The position numbers were made by a program, and so were the translations under genes. The notes below the pieces were generated by a model. That model worked only from the letters and a program-made list of their open reading frames with translations, searched no databases and had not been told where the DNA came from. Below are positions 1 to 6,321 of a stretch of DNA of 7,763 bases, piece after piece; within the stretch, counting starts at the first letter, position 1, and each line of letters starts with the position of its first letter. This stretch comes from Acidobacteriota bacterium. GTDB taxonomy: Bacteria > Acidobacteriota > Terriglobia > UBA7540. Location of the stretch: NCBI GenBank assembly GCA_021789565.1, contig JAJYJL010000332.1:1-7763 (forward strand), given 5' to 3'.

Positions 1-240
1 TTGCGTTTCAAAACAAGGCTCTCGCCGATAGTCTGGAAGACTACATCGTAGGCCGGCGTTAGCCTCAGGGGCTGCCCGACAGGGACAATCTCTTCCGAGA
101 ACAGGCCTGGATGCAACAGGTCAAGGGTCAGGACTGCGTTGATGGCTTCTGAGCCGGTGGGGCGCAGAAGTCTCGTGCCCTGAATAAATCCGCTGGAAAA
201 CTTACCTAGCTGCCGTGCGCTTCGGCGCAGGCACGGCAAC
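1..240 (-). CDS. Tentative partial CDS of unknown function, running off the left edge
   Basis: On the minus strand one frame is free of stops from about position 393 to the window edge, roughly 131 codons. The distal part, read from about 180 down to 1, looks protein-like: it contains L-H-P-G-L-F-S-E-E-I-V-P-V-G-Q-P-L and then A-Y-D-V-V-F-Q-T-I-G-E-S-L-V. This hydrophobic/polar alternation suggests beta strands. I do not recognise the family. The frame contains no ATG or GTG. The TTG at 238-240 is the only plausible start short of glpD, and it has no Shine-Dalgarno sequence, so the start given is nominal. The part between 240 and 393 would overlap the glpD start and is unlikely to be coding. 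The frame could also be a chance opening in GC-rich DNA or the remnant of a decayed gene. The competing plus-strand reading (3-62, ending in a TAG) is much shorter. Confidence 0.3.
211..238. other. Strong hairpin with UUCG tetraloop upstream of glpD
   Basis: TGCCGTGC (211-218) and GCACGGCA (231-238) are perfect 8-bp inverted arms. Inside them GC-TTCG-GC (219-226) adds a small stem capped by a TTCG tetraloop, leaving GCAG (227-230) as a bulge. No clean T-tract follows on either strand: the plus strand continues ACGGG, and the minus strand has only a mixed stretch containing TTTT about ten bases later. A classical intrinsic terminator is therefore not well supported. It could be an RNA structure in the glpD leader, a weak terminator, or a fold inside the tentative minus-strand reading frame. 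Confidence 0.4.
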
Positions 241-369
241 GGGCGCGTGCAGTCGCCAATGGCCGGGAAGACTGCGAAATCTGCGGTAAGATGTATGCTC
301 GACGGTAACCGCGACAGGGTAGATTTGTCCAGAGTCCAGTTCTTGGCGATGATACAGGCATGTAAACTT

Positions 370-2022
370 ATGAACCGCAAAATGGAGGCCTTTGCGACAA
401 CGACTTTCGACCTGGTCGTCATCGGGGGCGGCATTAATGGGGCCTCAACCGCGCGCGAAGCTGCGCTGCGCGGCATGAAAGTCGCACTGGTGGACGCACA
501 CGACTTTGCGGCCGCCACATCCAGCCGTTCTTCCAAGCTGATTCACGGAGGGTTGAGGTATCTCGACCAGTTTGAGTTTCGGCTGGTGTATGAAGCGCGG
601 CGCGAACGGCGGCTACTCCGCGAACTTGCGCCACATCTCGCCTGGCCTGTGCCGTTTCTTTTCCCGATCTATCACGGTGATCCTTATTCCCCGCTGAAAG
701 TCCGCCTGGGACTCAACATCTACGACCTGCTGGGAAATCTGGGAACTGCCGACCGGCATCAGACGCTGAGCAAAGAGGAACTGCAGCGGCGCGTACCGCT
801 CCTCCGGATGGATGGCCTGCGTGCGGGCGCGCTCTATCACGACTCATTAACAGATGACGCGCGGCTGACCATCGAGAATATCGTGGACGCGGCGGCGCAT
901 GGAGCTGTCGTCGCCAGTTACGCGACAGTTCGCAATTTTGATCTGGATACGCGAAAAGCGATCGGAAGTCCCGTTGTGACAACGGCTGAACTCGAAGACC
1001 GCCAGACCGGCAAGCGTTTTGAAATCTCGTCGCGTTTCTGGATAAACGCCACCGGTCCGTGGGTGGATCACGTCCGGGCGCTGTTGCCGGGTTATGACGG
1101 CTCAAAAACCGTGCGGCTCACCAAGGGCACTCACATCGTGATTCCGCCCGTTGCGGGTGACTTTGCCATGTTCGCAGCCATCCTGCCCGGCAAACGGATT
1201 TTTGTGATGATGCCCTGGCACCAGCACGGCCTGTTGGGAACCACCGACACGGACTACGATGCTGACCCGGGCCAGGTGCGGCCGGATATTAAAGATGTCG
1301 AATATCTGTTGCGAGCGGTCAACCGGGTGCTCCGCAAGCCGCTCCAGAGGACTGACGTGATAGGTGCTTATGCCGGTTTGCGGGCGCTGGCCGTCCAGCC
1401 GGGCGCAAGCCCGTCGGAAAACACTCGCGAGTACCGTTTCCATCAGGACCCCTGGGCTGCAAACCTGATCACCATTTGCGGCGGAAAGCTGACCACGTCT
1501 CGATCCCTTGGTGAAAAGCTGGTAGACCATATCGTAGAATGTCTGCCCGGCAGTTCTCCGGCATCATGGACAGAACACCCGACCCGCAAAACACCTCTTC
1601 CCGGCGGCCACACAGACGACTTTGAACGATATCTAAAGGCTGCCGCTGCGGATGCTGTGCGCCTTTTCAAGGTTCCGATGGCTGCAGCCCAACGCATCGC
1701 GCGAACTTACGGGACCCGCTGGCAGCAGGTGCTGGAGCCGATCCGCTCAGATCGCAAACTCGCTGACCCGCTGCCGGGCAGCGTGGATTGCCTGGGTGCG
1801 GAGGTTGCATTTGCCATCGAAAACGAAATGGCGCTGGAAGTGGAGGACTTTCTCCTGCGCCGCTCGGGACTCAACTGGTACGCGGCATACGCACTGCGCG
1901 AGGCGGTGCCCCGGGTTGCAGAAATTTTTGCCGAACGCCTGGGATGGGATGCGGCAAAACGCCAAGCTTCCATAGAAGGGTTCCAAAACGCTGGATACTT
2001 CCGCGCCGGGAGCGTGGCATAG
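370..2022 (+). CDS. glpD: Aerobic glycerol-3-phosphate dehydrogenase (FAD, quinone-linked)
   Basis: The enzyme oxidises sn-glycerol 3-phosphate to dihydroxyacetone phosphate at the inner face of the membrane and passes electrons through FAD to quinone. From the ATG at 370 the protein has 550 residues; E. coli GlpD has 501. Visible marks are the Rossmann FAD motif V-I-G-G-G-I-N-G (GGGING about residues 19-24), the family signature S-S-R-S-S-K-L-I-H-G-G-L-R-Y-L (about 51-65), N-A-T-G-P-W (about 226-231) and G-G-K-L-T-T (about 371-376). A C-terminal alpha-helical domain typical of GlpA/GlpD follows. The frame is open upstream to a GTG at 247, but those 41 extra residues match nothing in the family. 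ATG 370 or ATG 382 is the likely start, both with poor Shine-Dalgarno sequences; 370 was chosen for a weak AGG about 12 nt upstream. No glpK or glpF neighbour is visible, so its regulation cannot be read here. Confidence 0.95.
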   Translation: MNRKMEAFATTTFDLVVIGGGINGASTAREAALRGMKVALVDAHDFAAATSSRSSKLIHGGLRYLDQFEFRLVYEARRERRLLRELAPHLAWPVPFLFPIYHGDPYSPLKVRLGLNIYDLLGNLGTADRHQTLSKEELQRRVPLLRMDGLRAGALYHDSLTDDARLTIENIVDAAAHGAVVASYATVRNFDLDTRKAIGSPVVTTAELEDRQTGKRFEISSRFWINATGPWVDHVRALLPGYDGSKTVRLTKGTHIVIPPVAGDFAMFAAILPGKRIFVMMPWHQHGLLGTTDTDYDADPGQVRPDIKDVEYLLRAVNRVLRKPLQRTDVIGAYAGLRALAVQPGASPSENTREYRFHQDPWAANLITICGGKLTTSRSLGEKLVDHIVECLPGSSPASWTEHPTRKTPLPGGHTDDFERYLKAAAADAVRLFKVPMAAAQRIARTYGTRWQQVLEPIRSDRKLADPLPGSVDCLGAEVAFAIENEMALEVEDFLLRRSGLNWYAAYALREAVPRVAEIFAERLGWDAAKRQASIEGFQNAGYFRAGSVA

Positions 2023-2042
2023 AATCCTGCCGCGAGGCAGCG

Positions 2043-2130
2043 TGACATTGTCATGCAGAGCGGAACGAAGCGCGCCGTCGTTTATGGAACCAGAGGAACT
2101 TCTGAGATTCTTCACTCAGCTGAGAACGAC
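2043..2130. repeat. Degenerate palindromic intergenic repeat (REP/MITE-like)
   Basis: Just after glpD, the arm at 2050-2070 (beginning GTCATGCAGAGCGGAACGAA) is an imperfect inverted match of the arm at 2110-2130 (ending CTGAGAACGAC). On the reverse strand the second arm reads GTCGTTCTCAGCTGAGTGAA followed by G. About 40 bp separate the arms. Both resemble, from memory, the theme GTCATTCTGAGCGAAGCGAA found as scattered intergenic palindromes in many acidobacterial and some other soil genomes. The copy is eroded. The short pseudo-palindrome TGACATTGTCA (2043-2053) flanks it on the left. The longest upstream reading of the acylphosphatase frame starts inside this repeat, which argues against that start. 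Confidence 0.5.
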
Positions 2131-2157
2131 GAGTCGAGGCGTTTTGACTTTCCTGCT

Positions 2158-2162
2158 GAGGA
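2158..2162 (+). promoter_or_regulatory. Ribosome binding site fixing the acylphosphatase start
   Basis: GAGGA lies four bases before the GTG at 2167. The frame is open back to an ATG at 2053, but only the GTG has a Shine-Dalgarno sequence and gives the family's usual length of about 90 residues. Confidence 0.65.
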
Positions 2163-2166
2163 ACCG

Positions 2167-2451
2167 GTGAAGAAAACAGCCAGAAAATACGTGGTGATCG
2201 GGCGCGTCCAGGGTGTAGGCTTTCGCTTCTTCGCCGAAAACCATGCGAACCGGCTGGGACTTTCGGGGTACGTTAAGAATTGCGCCGACGGCTCCGTGGA
2301 AGCCTACGCCATTGGAAACGCGGCTGCACTGGAAGAATTTAAAGTCCGCCTGGCGGAAGGACCGCGCAGCGCACGCGTGGATCGGGTGCAGGAATTTGAA
2401 GAGCAGGTAAATACCAGCTACAGGCATTTTGTCATTGAAAGCGACTGGTAG
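2167..2451 (+). CDS. acyP: Acylphosphatase
   Basis: A small cytosolic enzyme that hydrolyses acyl phosphates such as acetyl phosphate or 1,3-bisphosphoglycerate to carboxylate and phosphate. From the GTG at 2167 it has 94 residues, the normal length for this single-domain ferredoxin-like fold. The phosphate-binding loop G-R-V-Q-G-V-G-F-R covers residues 12-20, with catalytic Arg20. The second signature [12 protein letters not shown] covers residues 34-45, with catalytic Asn38. Both key residues are intact. An in-frame ATG at 2053 would add 38 residues encoded by the palindromic repeat and is rejected as the start. The gene lies 27 bp before apt on the same strand, so the two are probably co-transcribed. 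GTG starts are used by both. Confidence 0.92.
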   Translation: MKKTARKYVVIGRVQGVGFRFFAENHANRLGLSGYVKNCADGSVEAYAIGNAAALEEFKVRLAEGPRSARVDRVQEFEEQVNTSYRHFVIESDW

Positions 2452-2466
2452 CTGATCAATCGATAG

Positions 2467-2472
2467 AGGAGA
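2467..2472 (+). promoter_or_regulatory. Ribosome binding site of apt
   Basis: AGGAGA lies six bases before the GTG at 2479 and supports that codon as the apt start, inside the short gap after the acylphosphatase stop. Confidence 0.7.
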
Positions 2473-2478
2473 AGCTGC

Positions 2479-2994
2479 GTGGAAAATCTGAAAGCATTGA
2501 TCCGTGAAGTTCCGGACTTCCCCAAACCGGGAATTCTGTTTTACGACATTACAACCCTGCTGAAGGACCCGGTGGGGCTGCGCTCGGCAGTAGATTCGCT
2601 GGCCGATCATTACGTGGGCCAAGTGATCGATCGCGTGGTGGGAATTGAGGCGCGAGGTTTCATCTTTGCGCCCATGGTGGCCTACCGGTTGAATGCGGGC
2701 TTCGTTCCCGTGCGCAAGCCGAACAAGCTTCCTGCTGAAACGGCGCGCGTCGAGTACAGCCTGGAATATGGGAAGGATTCGCTGGAAGTCCACCGCGATG
2801 CAATCGACAACGGACAACGGGTGCTGATCATCGACGATCTGCTGGCCACCGGCGGCACAGCCGCTGCCGTTGCGGAGATGGTTGAATCACTGGGAGGAAC
2901 GGTGGCAGGCATGGGATTCCTGATTGAACTCGAATTTCTGAAGGGAAAAGAAAAACTTTTGAAATACAACCTGCATTCGGTACTGAAGTATTAA
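2479..2994 (+). CDS. apt: Adenine phosphoribosyltransferase
   Basis: A purine salvage enzyme that joins adenine and PRPP to give AMP and pyrophosphate in the cytosol. It has 171 residues from a GTG start; the family usually has 170-185. Visible are the N-terminal signature [15 protein letters not shown] (14-28), E-A-R-G-F (57-61), the R-K-P-N-K-L-P flexible-loop region (79-85), Y-S-L-E-Y-G (93-98) and the PRPP-binding loop [13 protein letters not shown] (115-127). All key residues expected for a functional enzyme are present. It follows the acylphosphatase gene by 27 bp and ends 54 bp from the convergent selenoprotein gene. Confidence 0.97.
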   Translation: MENLKALIREVPDFPKPGILFYDITTLLKDPVGLRSAVDSLADHYVGQVIDRVVGIEARGFIFAPMVAYRLNAGFVPVRKPNKLPAETARVEYSLEYGKDSLEVHRDAIDNGQRVLIIDDLLATGGTAAAVAEMVESLGGTVAGMGFLIELEFLKGKEKLLKYNLHSVLKY

Positions 2995-3013
2995 CGGCAG
3001 GGAGGAGCGCCCG

Positions 3014-3023
3014 GCCGCGCGGC
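3014..3023. terminator. Possible weak bidirectional terminator between convergent genes
   Basis: GCCGCGCGGC is a perfect GC palindrome at the middle of the 54-bp gap between apt and the convergent minus-strand gene. The surrounding sequence is GC-rich (about 3006-3033) and could pair further. There is no T-tract on either side, so intrinsic termination is uncertain; the position between converging genes is the main argument. Confidence 0.2.
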
Positions 3024-3048
3024 TGCGCGCCCCGCATCGAACGGCCTG

Positions 3049-3714
3049 TTAAGCCCTGGCGCTCTCATCTGGAGGCTGCACGGCCGCCATGATCGTATCC
3101 AGAAAATAACTTTCCGGCAGGGCGCCCTCAAGCGACTGCTCGGCGTTGATCACCGTCTTGGGTACGGCCTGGACGCGATACTGGCTGACAAGGTCCGGAA
3201 ACTCGGTGGCTTCAATACAGTCGGCTGTAACGAGTTCACTCTCCATTGCAAACTGGTGAGCCAGGCGGACCGCCCGAGGACAGTGGGGTCACGTGGGCGT
3301 GACAAAAACCTCCAGGTGGACCGGCTGCTTCAGGCCCGCAAGCTTTTCTTTGCTTGCTGCCTCCAGTCCTGATTCGCCTTTTGAGACGTCGATGATCGCA
3401 TCGAGCACAGTGGAGAATTCATACCCGGCGGGCATACCGTAATAGCGAATTCCGTAATCTTTCCCGTTGCGGATCACCGTGGCAGGGACCTTATCCACAC
3501 CGTACTCGGCGGTTTTCTCCTTATCGAGAATAAAGTCGTAGACTTCAAGGGAAAGTTTGTCCGACAGCGCGGAAAGTTCCTCGAGCACCTGCCGGGTTTC
3601 AAGTCCGTACTCCAGGTTCAGCTCCTGCGTAAAATGAACTATCTTGACGGGGGCCGTCATCGCAGTCAGCCGGCGGCGAATTTCTACAGCGTCCTCGTCA
3701 CGGAGTAATCCCAT
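3049..3714 (-). CDS. Selenocysteine-containing protein disulfide oxidoreductase (glutaredoxin-like, TGA = Sec)
   Basis: A predicted cytosolic thiol/selenol redox protein with two tandem thioredoxin folds, 221 residues when the in-frame TGA at 3289-3291 is read as Sec142. It fits the archaeal/bacterial protein disulfide oxidoreductase family and resembles the AhpF N-terminal domain. The N-terminal fold (about 20-115) keeps V-P-A-T-V-I (76-81) and Y-G-M-P-A-G-Y-E-F (92-100), but the usual CxxC has become L-E-Y-G (34-37). The C-terminal fold (about 130-213) has F-V-T-P-T-U-P-H-C-P-R-A-V (137-149) and the cis-proline motif A-V-P-K-T-V-I (183-189). Sec replaces the nucleophilic first Cys, and Cys145 is the resolving partner. 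The reading frame is identical before and after the TGA. The ATG at 3714 follows AAGGAG (3720-3725, minus strand). Standard annotation would truncate it at 141 residues or split it in two. The alternatives, a nonsense mutation or sequencing error, are less likely given the exact Cys position and the hairpin downstream. Decoding would require selA, selB, selC and selD elsewhere in the genome. Confidence 0.85.
3252..3284 (-). promoter_or_regulatory. Putative bacterial SECIS element
   Basis: Counting bases after the TGA, a hairpin forms from 12 to 28 (3277 down to 3261): UCGGGCG pairs with CGCCUGG (seven pairs including two G-U), closing a GUC loop. The apical G-U is at 19-20, close to the position of the loop GU in the E. 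coli fdhF SECIS. An outer stem, ACUG at 5-8 with CAGU at 34-37, extends it across an internal loop. The element lies within the coding sequence, as bacterial SECIS elements do, for recognition by SelB. Pairing was worked out by eye, with no folding energy computed. Confidence 0.65.
3289..3291 (-). other. In-frame TGA read as selenocysteine (Sec142)
   Basis: The minus-strand codon TGA sits between the codons for T-P-T and P-H-C-P-R-A-V. Family members have Cys (TGC/TGT) here, as the first residue of the CxxC active site. The codon differs from a Cys codon only at its third base. Confidence 0.8.
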
Positions 3715-3719
3715 TTGTG

Positions 3720-3725
3720 CTCCTT
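3720..3725 (-). promoter_or_regulatory. Ribosome binding site of the selenoprotein gene
   Basis: On the minus strand AAGGAG precedes the ATG at 3714 by five bases, a strong Shine-Dalgarno sequence that fixes the start. The ATG at 3246, just after the TGA, has no comparable site, so independent translation of the C-terminal half is unlikely. Confidence 0.75.
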
Positions 3726-3737
3726 CTCTACTCCCTG

Positions 3738-3766
3738 TAAAAAACCAGTTCGTTGACGATGCTCAA
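3738..3766 (-). promoter_or_regulatory. Weak candidate sigma70-type promoter for the selenoprotein gene
   Basis: On the minus strand TTGAGC (3766-3761) and TTTTTA (3743-3738) are separated by 17 bases, a fair -35 but a poor -10. The site lies in the 147-bp gap after mutS2 and would give a short leader containing the Shine-Dalgarno sequence. The gap could equally be read through from mutS2. No other clear element was seen between 3767 and 3861. Confidence 0.2.
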
Positions 3767-3861
3767 TACCATAGCGGGACTTGACGGCCGTCCTGGCTCG
3801 CCTTTTCCCGGCCAGCAATGATTCGATGCGGCGTCGGAAACGAAAGGTTCAGCAAAACTTA

Positions 3862-6282
3862 TCAATTCCTGAGTTCGACGATGGTGGCGCCACCGCCGCC
3901 TTCGCTCTGCGCCGCAAGATAATACTTTTCCACATGCGGATGCGAAGCAAACATCCCATGCAGGTTCTTGCGCAGTATTCCCTTCCCAAAGCCATGTATC
4001 ACTCGCAGCCGGGCGCGCCCTGCGGTGTATGCGCGGTCCAGGAATTCATCCACGCGCTCGAGCGCTTCCTCCGCCGAGTTTCCGATCACATTGATTTCAT
4101 CCGGCACGTCCTCCGAAACAGCCTCAACACGCATGCCCAGACGCCCGCGAACCTCCGGTGCCTGTCCCGAGGGCGCCGATTTCCGCGCAATGATCCGCGC
4201 CTCGTCTCTGGCGATTCGCAGCCGCAGATTTCCCACCTGTACCTGGATATGGTCGTCATCAACGATTTCCGTAACGGTCCCCGGCGTGGAAAGGTTCGGC
4301 ACGCGCACCTGGTCACCGACGGCAATGGGCGCTTCCCGATGGACCTCGCGCTCCGGCACAGGCTCGGCCAGGACGTTCAGCACCTGGGCGTTCCATTCCT
4401 GGCGCGCTTCCTGTTTCATCGCCAGCACCTTGCGCTCAACGCCCCTGGGCAGCCGGGGCTTTTCAACCCGGGCGCGCAGGTCCGCCAGCACTTCGTCCCA
4501 GCGCTTCTCCATTGCCCGCAAAGTATCTTCGAGGCGCGCGTCCAGCTCTTTCAGCTTTGCGCGGCGGTCCTGCTCGGCTTTGGTTTCCAGTTCCACCGCC
4601 CGCGCCAGAAGCTTTCTCTCCTCCGCTTGCAGATTCGCCATCTGCGATTCCAGGAGGGCCCTCTGCTCGTGCAGCGACTGCAATAGTGCCGAGGCTTCAG
4701 CTTCTTCTGACCCGATCAATTCGCGGGCCTTGCTGAGAATGTCCTCCGGCAAACCCAGCCGCGCGGCTATGTCCACAGCGCTCGACTTTCCGGGCAGGCC
4801 CACCAGCAGCCGGTAGGTCGGCTGCAGCGTTTCCTCGTCAAACTCCATTGCGGCATTTTCGGCTGCCGCCGTTTCGCTGCCATAGGCTTTCAGCCGCCCG
4901 TGGTGCGTGGTCACAAAGGTGAAAGCACGCGAGTTCCTGAAACGCTCCAAGATCGCAATCGCCAGCGCAGCGCCTTCGCCGGGCTCGGTGCTCGATCCCA
5001 ATTCATCCAGCAGCACCAGGTCGCCCGGCCCCGCCACCTCAACCATGTTTCGGATGCTGGTGATGTGCGCCGAAAAGGTGCTCAGGTTCGCCTGAATAGA
5101 TTGCTGGTCGCCGATGTCCGCCAGCACGCGGTGGAACAGCGGCAGTTGCGCCTCGCTCGCCGCCACAGGCAGCCCGGCCTGCGCCATCAAGACGGCAATT
5201 CCCATGGTCTTCAATGCCACGCTCTTGCCGCCCGCGTTCGGACCGCTGATCACCATCATGCTTTTGGGTTCCTGCAATGTGATCCTGAGCGGCACAGAAT
5301 TCCGGCCGGCCTTGCGAAGCGATTTTTCAAGCAAGGGATGGCGAATTTCCCGGAGCACAATTCCCTGCCCATCGCCAATCTGCGGAATGCAGCAATCGTA
5401 AGCTCCGGCAAAAGCCGCCTTGGCAAACACCACGTCCAACTCGGCGAGAATCGACGTCATCGCCAGCAGGTCGGCCAGGCGCTGCCGGAGTTTTTCCGTA
5501 TACTCTGCCAGGATTCTCTGCATTTCCGCATACTCGCGGTCCTCGAGTTCAACCAGTTCGTTGTTGAGCGGCACCGTTTCCATCGGTTCGAGGAAGACAG
5601 TCGCTCCCGAGGAGCTTGCGCCGTGAATCACTCCCGGTACGTGCCGCTTTTCCTCAGCGCGAACAGGGACCACCAGCCGCTCATTGCGCAGCATCACCAC
5701 GGAGTCCTGCAAAACCTTGTCGCGGCTAAGGCGGCGCATCAGGCTCTCGAGAGTTTGCTGAATTTCATGCCGCAGGCGGTCAATGGCGCGGCGCAAGCGG
5801 CCGAGCTCCGGGCTGGCTGAGGAATCGAGCTGGCCGTTTGGATGAATCCTGCCATCGAGTTCGGAAAGCAGCGAACGAAAGTCCGGCAGCGCGTCTGCAA
5901 GACCGGCAAGGTGCGGAAAGGCATCGCGATCAAAATTCTTCCGGAGTTCCTGACCTTTTCGCGTCACCGCAAGAAGTGCCAGAATTTCGCGGGCCGTGCA
6001 GGAAACGCCCTCCACACGCATTCGGTCAAGAATGGCACTTGGATCTTCCAAAGCGCCGAGCGAGGGGCGCGAGCCTTCGCGGAGATATTCCACGCCCTCG
6101 CGCACACGCTCGAGAGCTACGATGATGGCATCCAGGTCGTCGTGAGGAGAAAGAGCCACAACCGCATTGTGGCTGATGGGCCCGGACAAAAATTCACGCA
6201 GGAGGTCCTTGACCGCTTCAAACTCAAGGACGCGGCAGGAGTAGCGATCGGGAATATCCGAAGAGGTGTTGAGGTCGTTCAT
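3862..6282 (-). CDS. mutS2: MutS2 family DNA/ribosome-associated ATPase with Smr domain
   Basis: MutS2 proteins are ABC-type ATPases that bind branched DNA and suppress recombination; in Bacillus they also act on collided ribosomes. At 806 residues this one is close to the usual ~785. An N-terminal MutS core/lever region is followed by Walker A G-P-N-A-G-G-K-S (347-354), Walker B L-V-L-L-D-E-L-G (422-429), a long charged probable coiled coil (about 515-605) and a small beta domain (V-G-D-Q-V-R-V-P-N about 655-663, to about 698). The C-terminal Smr domain (about 725-806) contains I-H-G-F-G-K-G (762-768). At the start of the Smr domain the usual L-D-L-R-G reads I-N-V-I-G, so the Asp and Arg implicated in some Smr nucleases are absent. 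The ATG at 6282 has no strong Shine-Dalgarno sequence. It lies 39 bp after the LOG-family gene, which suggests co-transcription. Confidence 0.96.
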   Translation of the reverse strand: MNDLNTSSDIPDRYSCRVLEFEAVKDLLREFLSGPISHNAVVALSPHDDLDAIIVALERVREGVEYLREGSRPSLGALEDPSAILDRMRVEGVSCTAREILALLAVTRKGQELRKNFDRDAFPHLAGLADALPDFRSLLSELDGRIHPNGQLDSSASPELGRLRRAIDRLRHEIQQTLESLMRRLSRDKVLQDSVVMLRNERLVVPVRAEEKRHVPGVIHGASSSGATVFLEPMETVPLNNELVELEDREYAEMQRILAEYTEKLRQRLADLLAMTSILAELDVVFAKAAFAGAYDCCIPQIGDGQGIVLREIRHPLLEKSLRKAGRNSVPLRITLQEPKSMMVISGPNAGGKSVALKTMGIAVLMAQAGLPVAASEAQLPLFHRVLADIGDQQSIQANLSTFSAHITSIRNMVEVAGPGDLVLLDELGSSTEPGEGAALAIAILERFRNSRAFTFVTTHHGRLKAYGSETAAAENAAMEFDEETLQPTYRLLVGLPGKSSAVDIAARLGLPEDILSKARELIGSEEAEASALLQSLHEQRALLESQMANLQAEERKLLARAVELETKAEQDRRAKLKELDARLEDTLRAMEKRWDEVLADLRARVEKPRLPRGVERKVLAMKQEARQEWNAQVLNVLAEPVPEREVHREAPIAVGDQVRVPNLSTPGTVTEIVDDDHIQVQVGNLRLRIARDEARIIARKSAPSGQAPEVRGRLGMRVEAVSEDVPDEINVIGNSAEEALERVDEFLDRAYTAGRARLRVIHGFGKGILRKNLHGMFASHPHVEKYYLAAQSEGGGGATIVELRN

Positions 6283-6321
6283 GCCAGCAGGCCGCAGGCA
6301 TCCCTTGCCGAGAAGGACCCG

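Noticed and set aside
333..367. Promoter-like hexamers before glpD (TTCTTG, 17 bases, TAAACT)
   Set aside because: The -35 match is poor, and transcription would begin almost on the start codon; not distinguishable from chance.
247..369. N-terminal extension of glpD from the GTG at 247
   Set aside because: The 41 residues do not resemble the GlpD family, whose members begin just before the FAD-binding motif, and the GTG has no Shine-Dalgarno sequence.
2053..2166. Longer acylphosphatase starting at ATG 2053
   Set aside because: The extra 38 residues come from the palindromic repeat. The GTG at 2167 has a Shine-Dalgarno sequence and gives the normal family length.
2116..2817. 233-codon minus-strand open frame
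   Set aside because: It is antisense to the acylphosphatase and apt genes, both with intact catalytic motifs; its translation has no recognisable domain.
3049..3246. Separate 65-residue gene starting at the ATG at 3246
   Set aside because: It has no ribosome binding site, is in frame with the upstream 141 codons, and encodes the second half of a thioredoxin fold. It is the 3' part of the selenoprotein gene.
3289..3291. Sequencing error or nonsense mutation explaining the TGA
   Set aside because: It cannot be excluded from one sequence. The stop falls exactly on the catalytic Cys codon, the rest of the gene is undamaged, and a SECIS-like hairpin follows at the right distance, so recoding is the better explanation.
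3781..4686. 301-codon plus-strand open frame
   Set aside because: It is antisense to mutS2, whose motifs are unambiguous, and its translation shows no family signature. The same applies to the plus-strand frame at 4900-5820.
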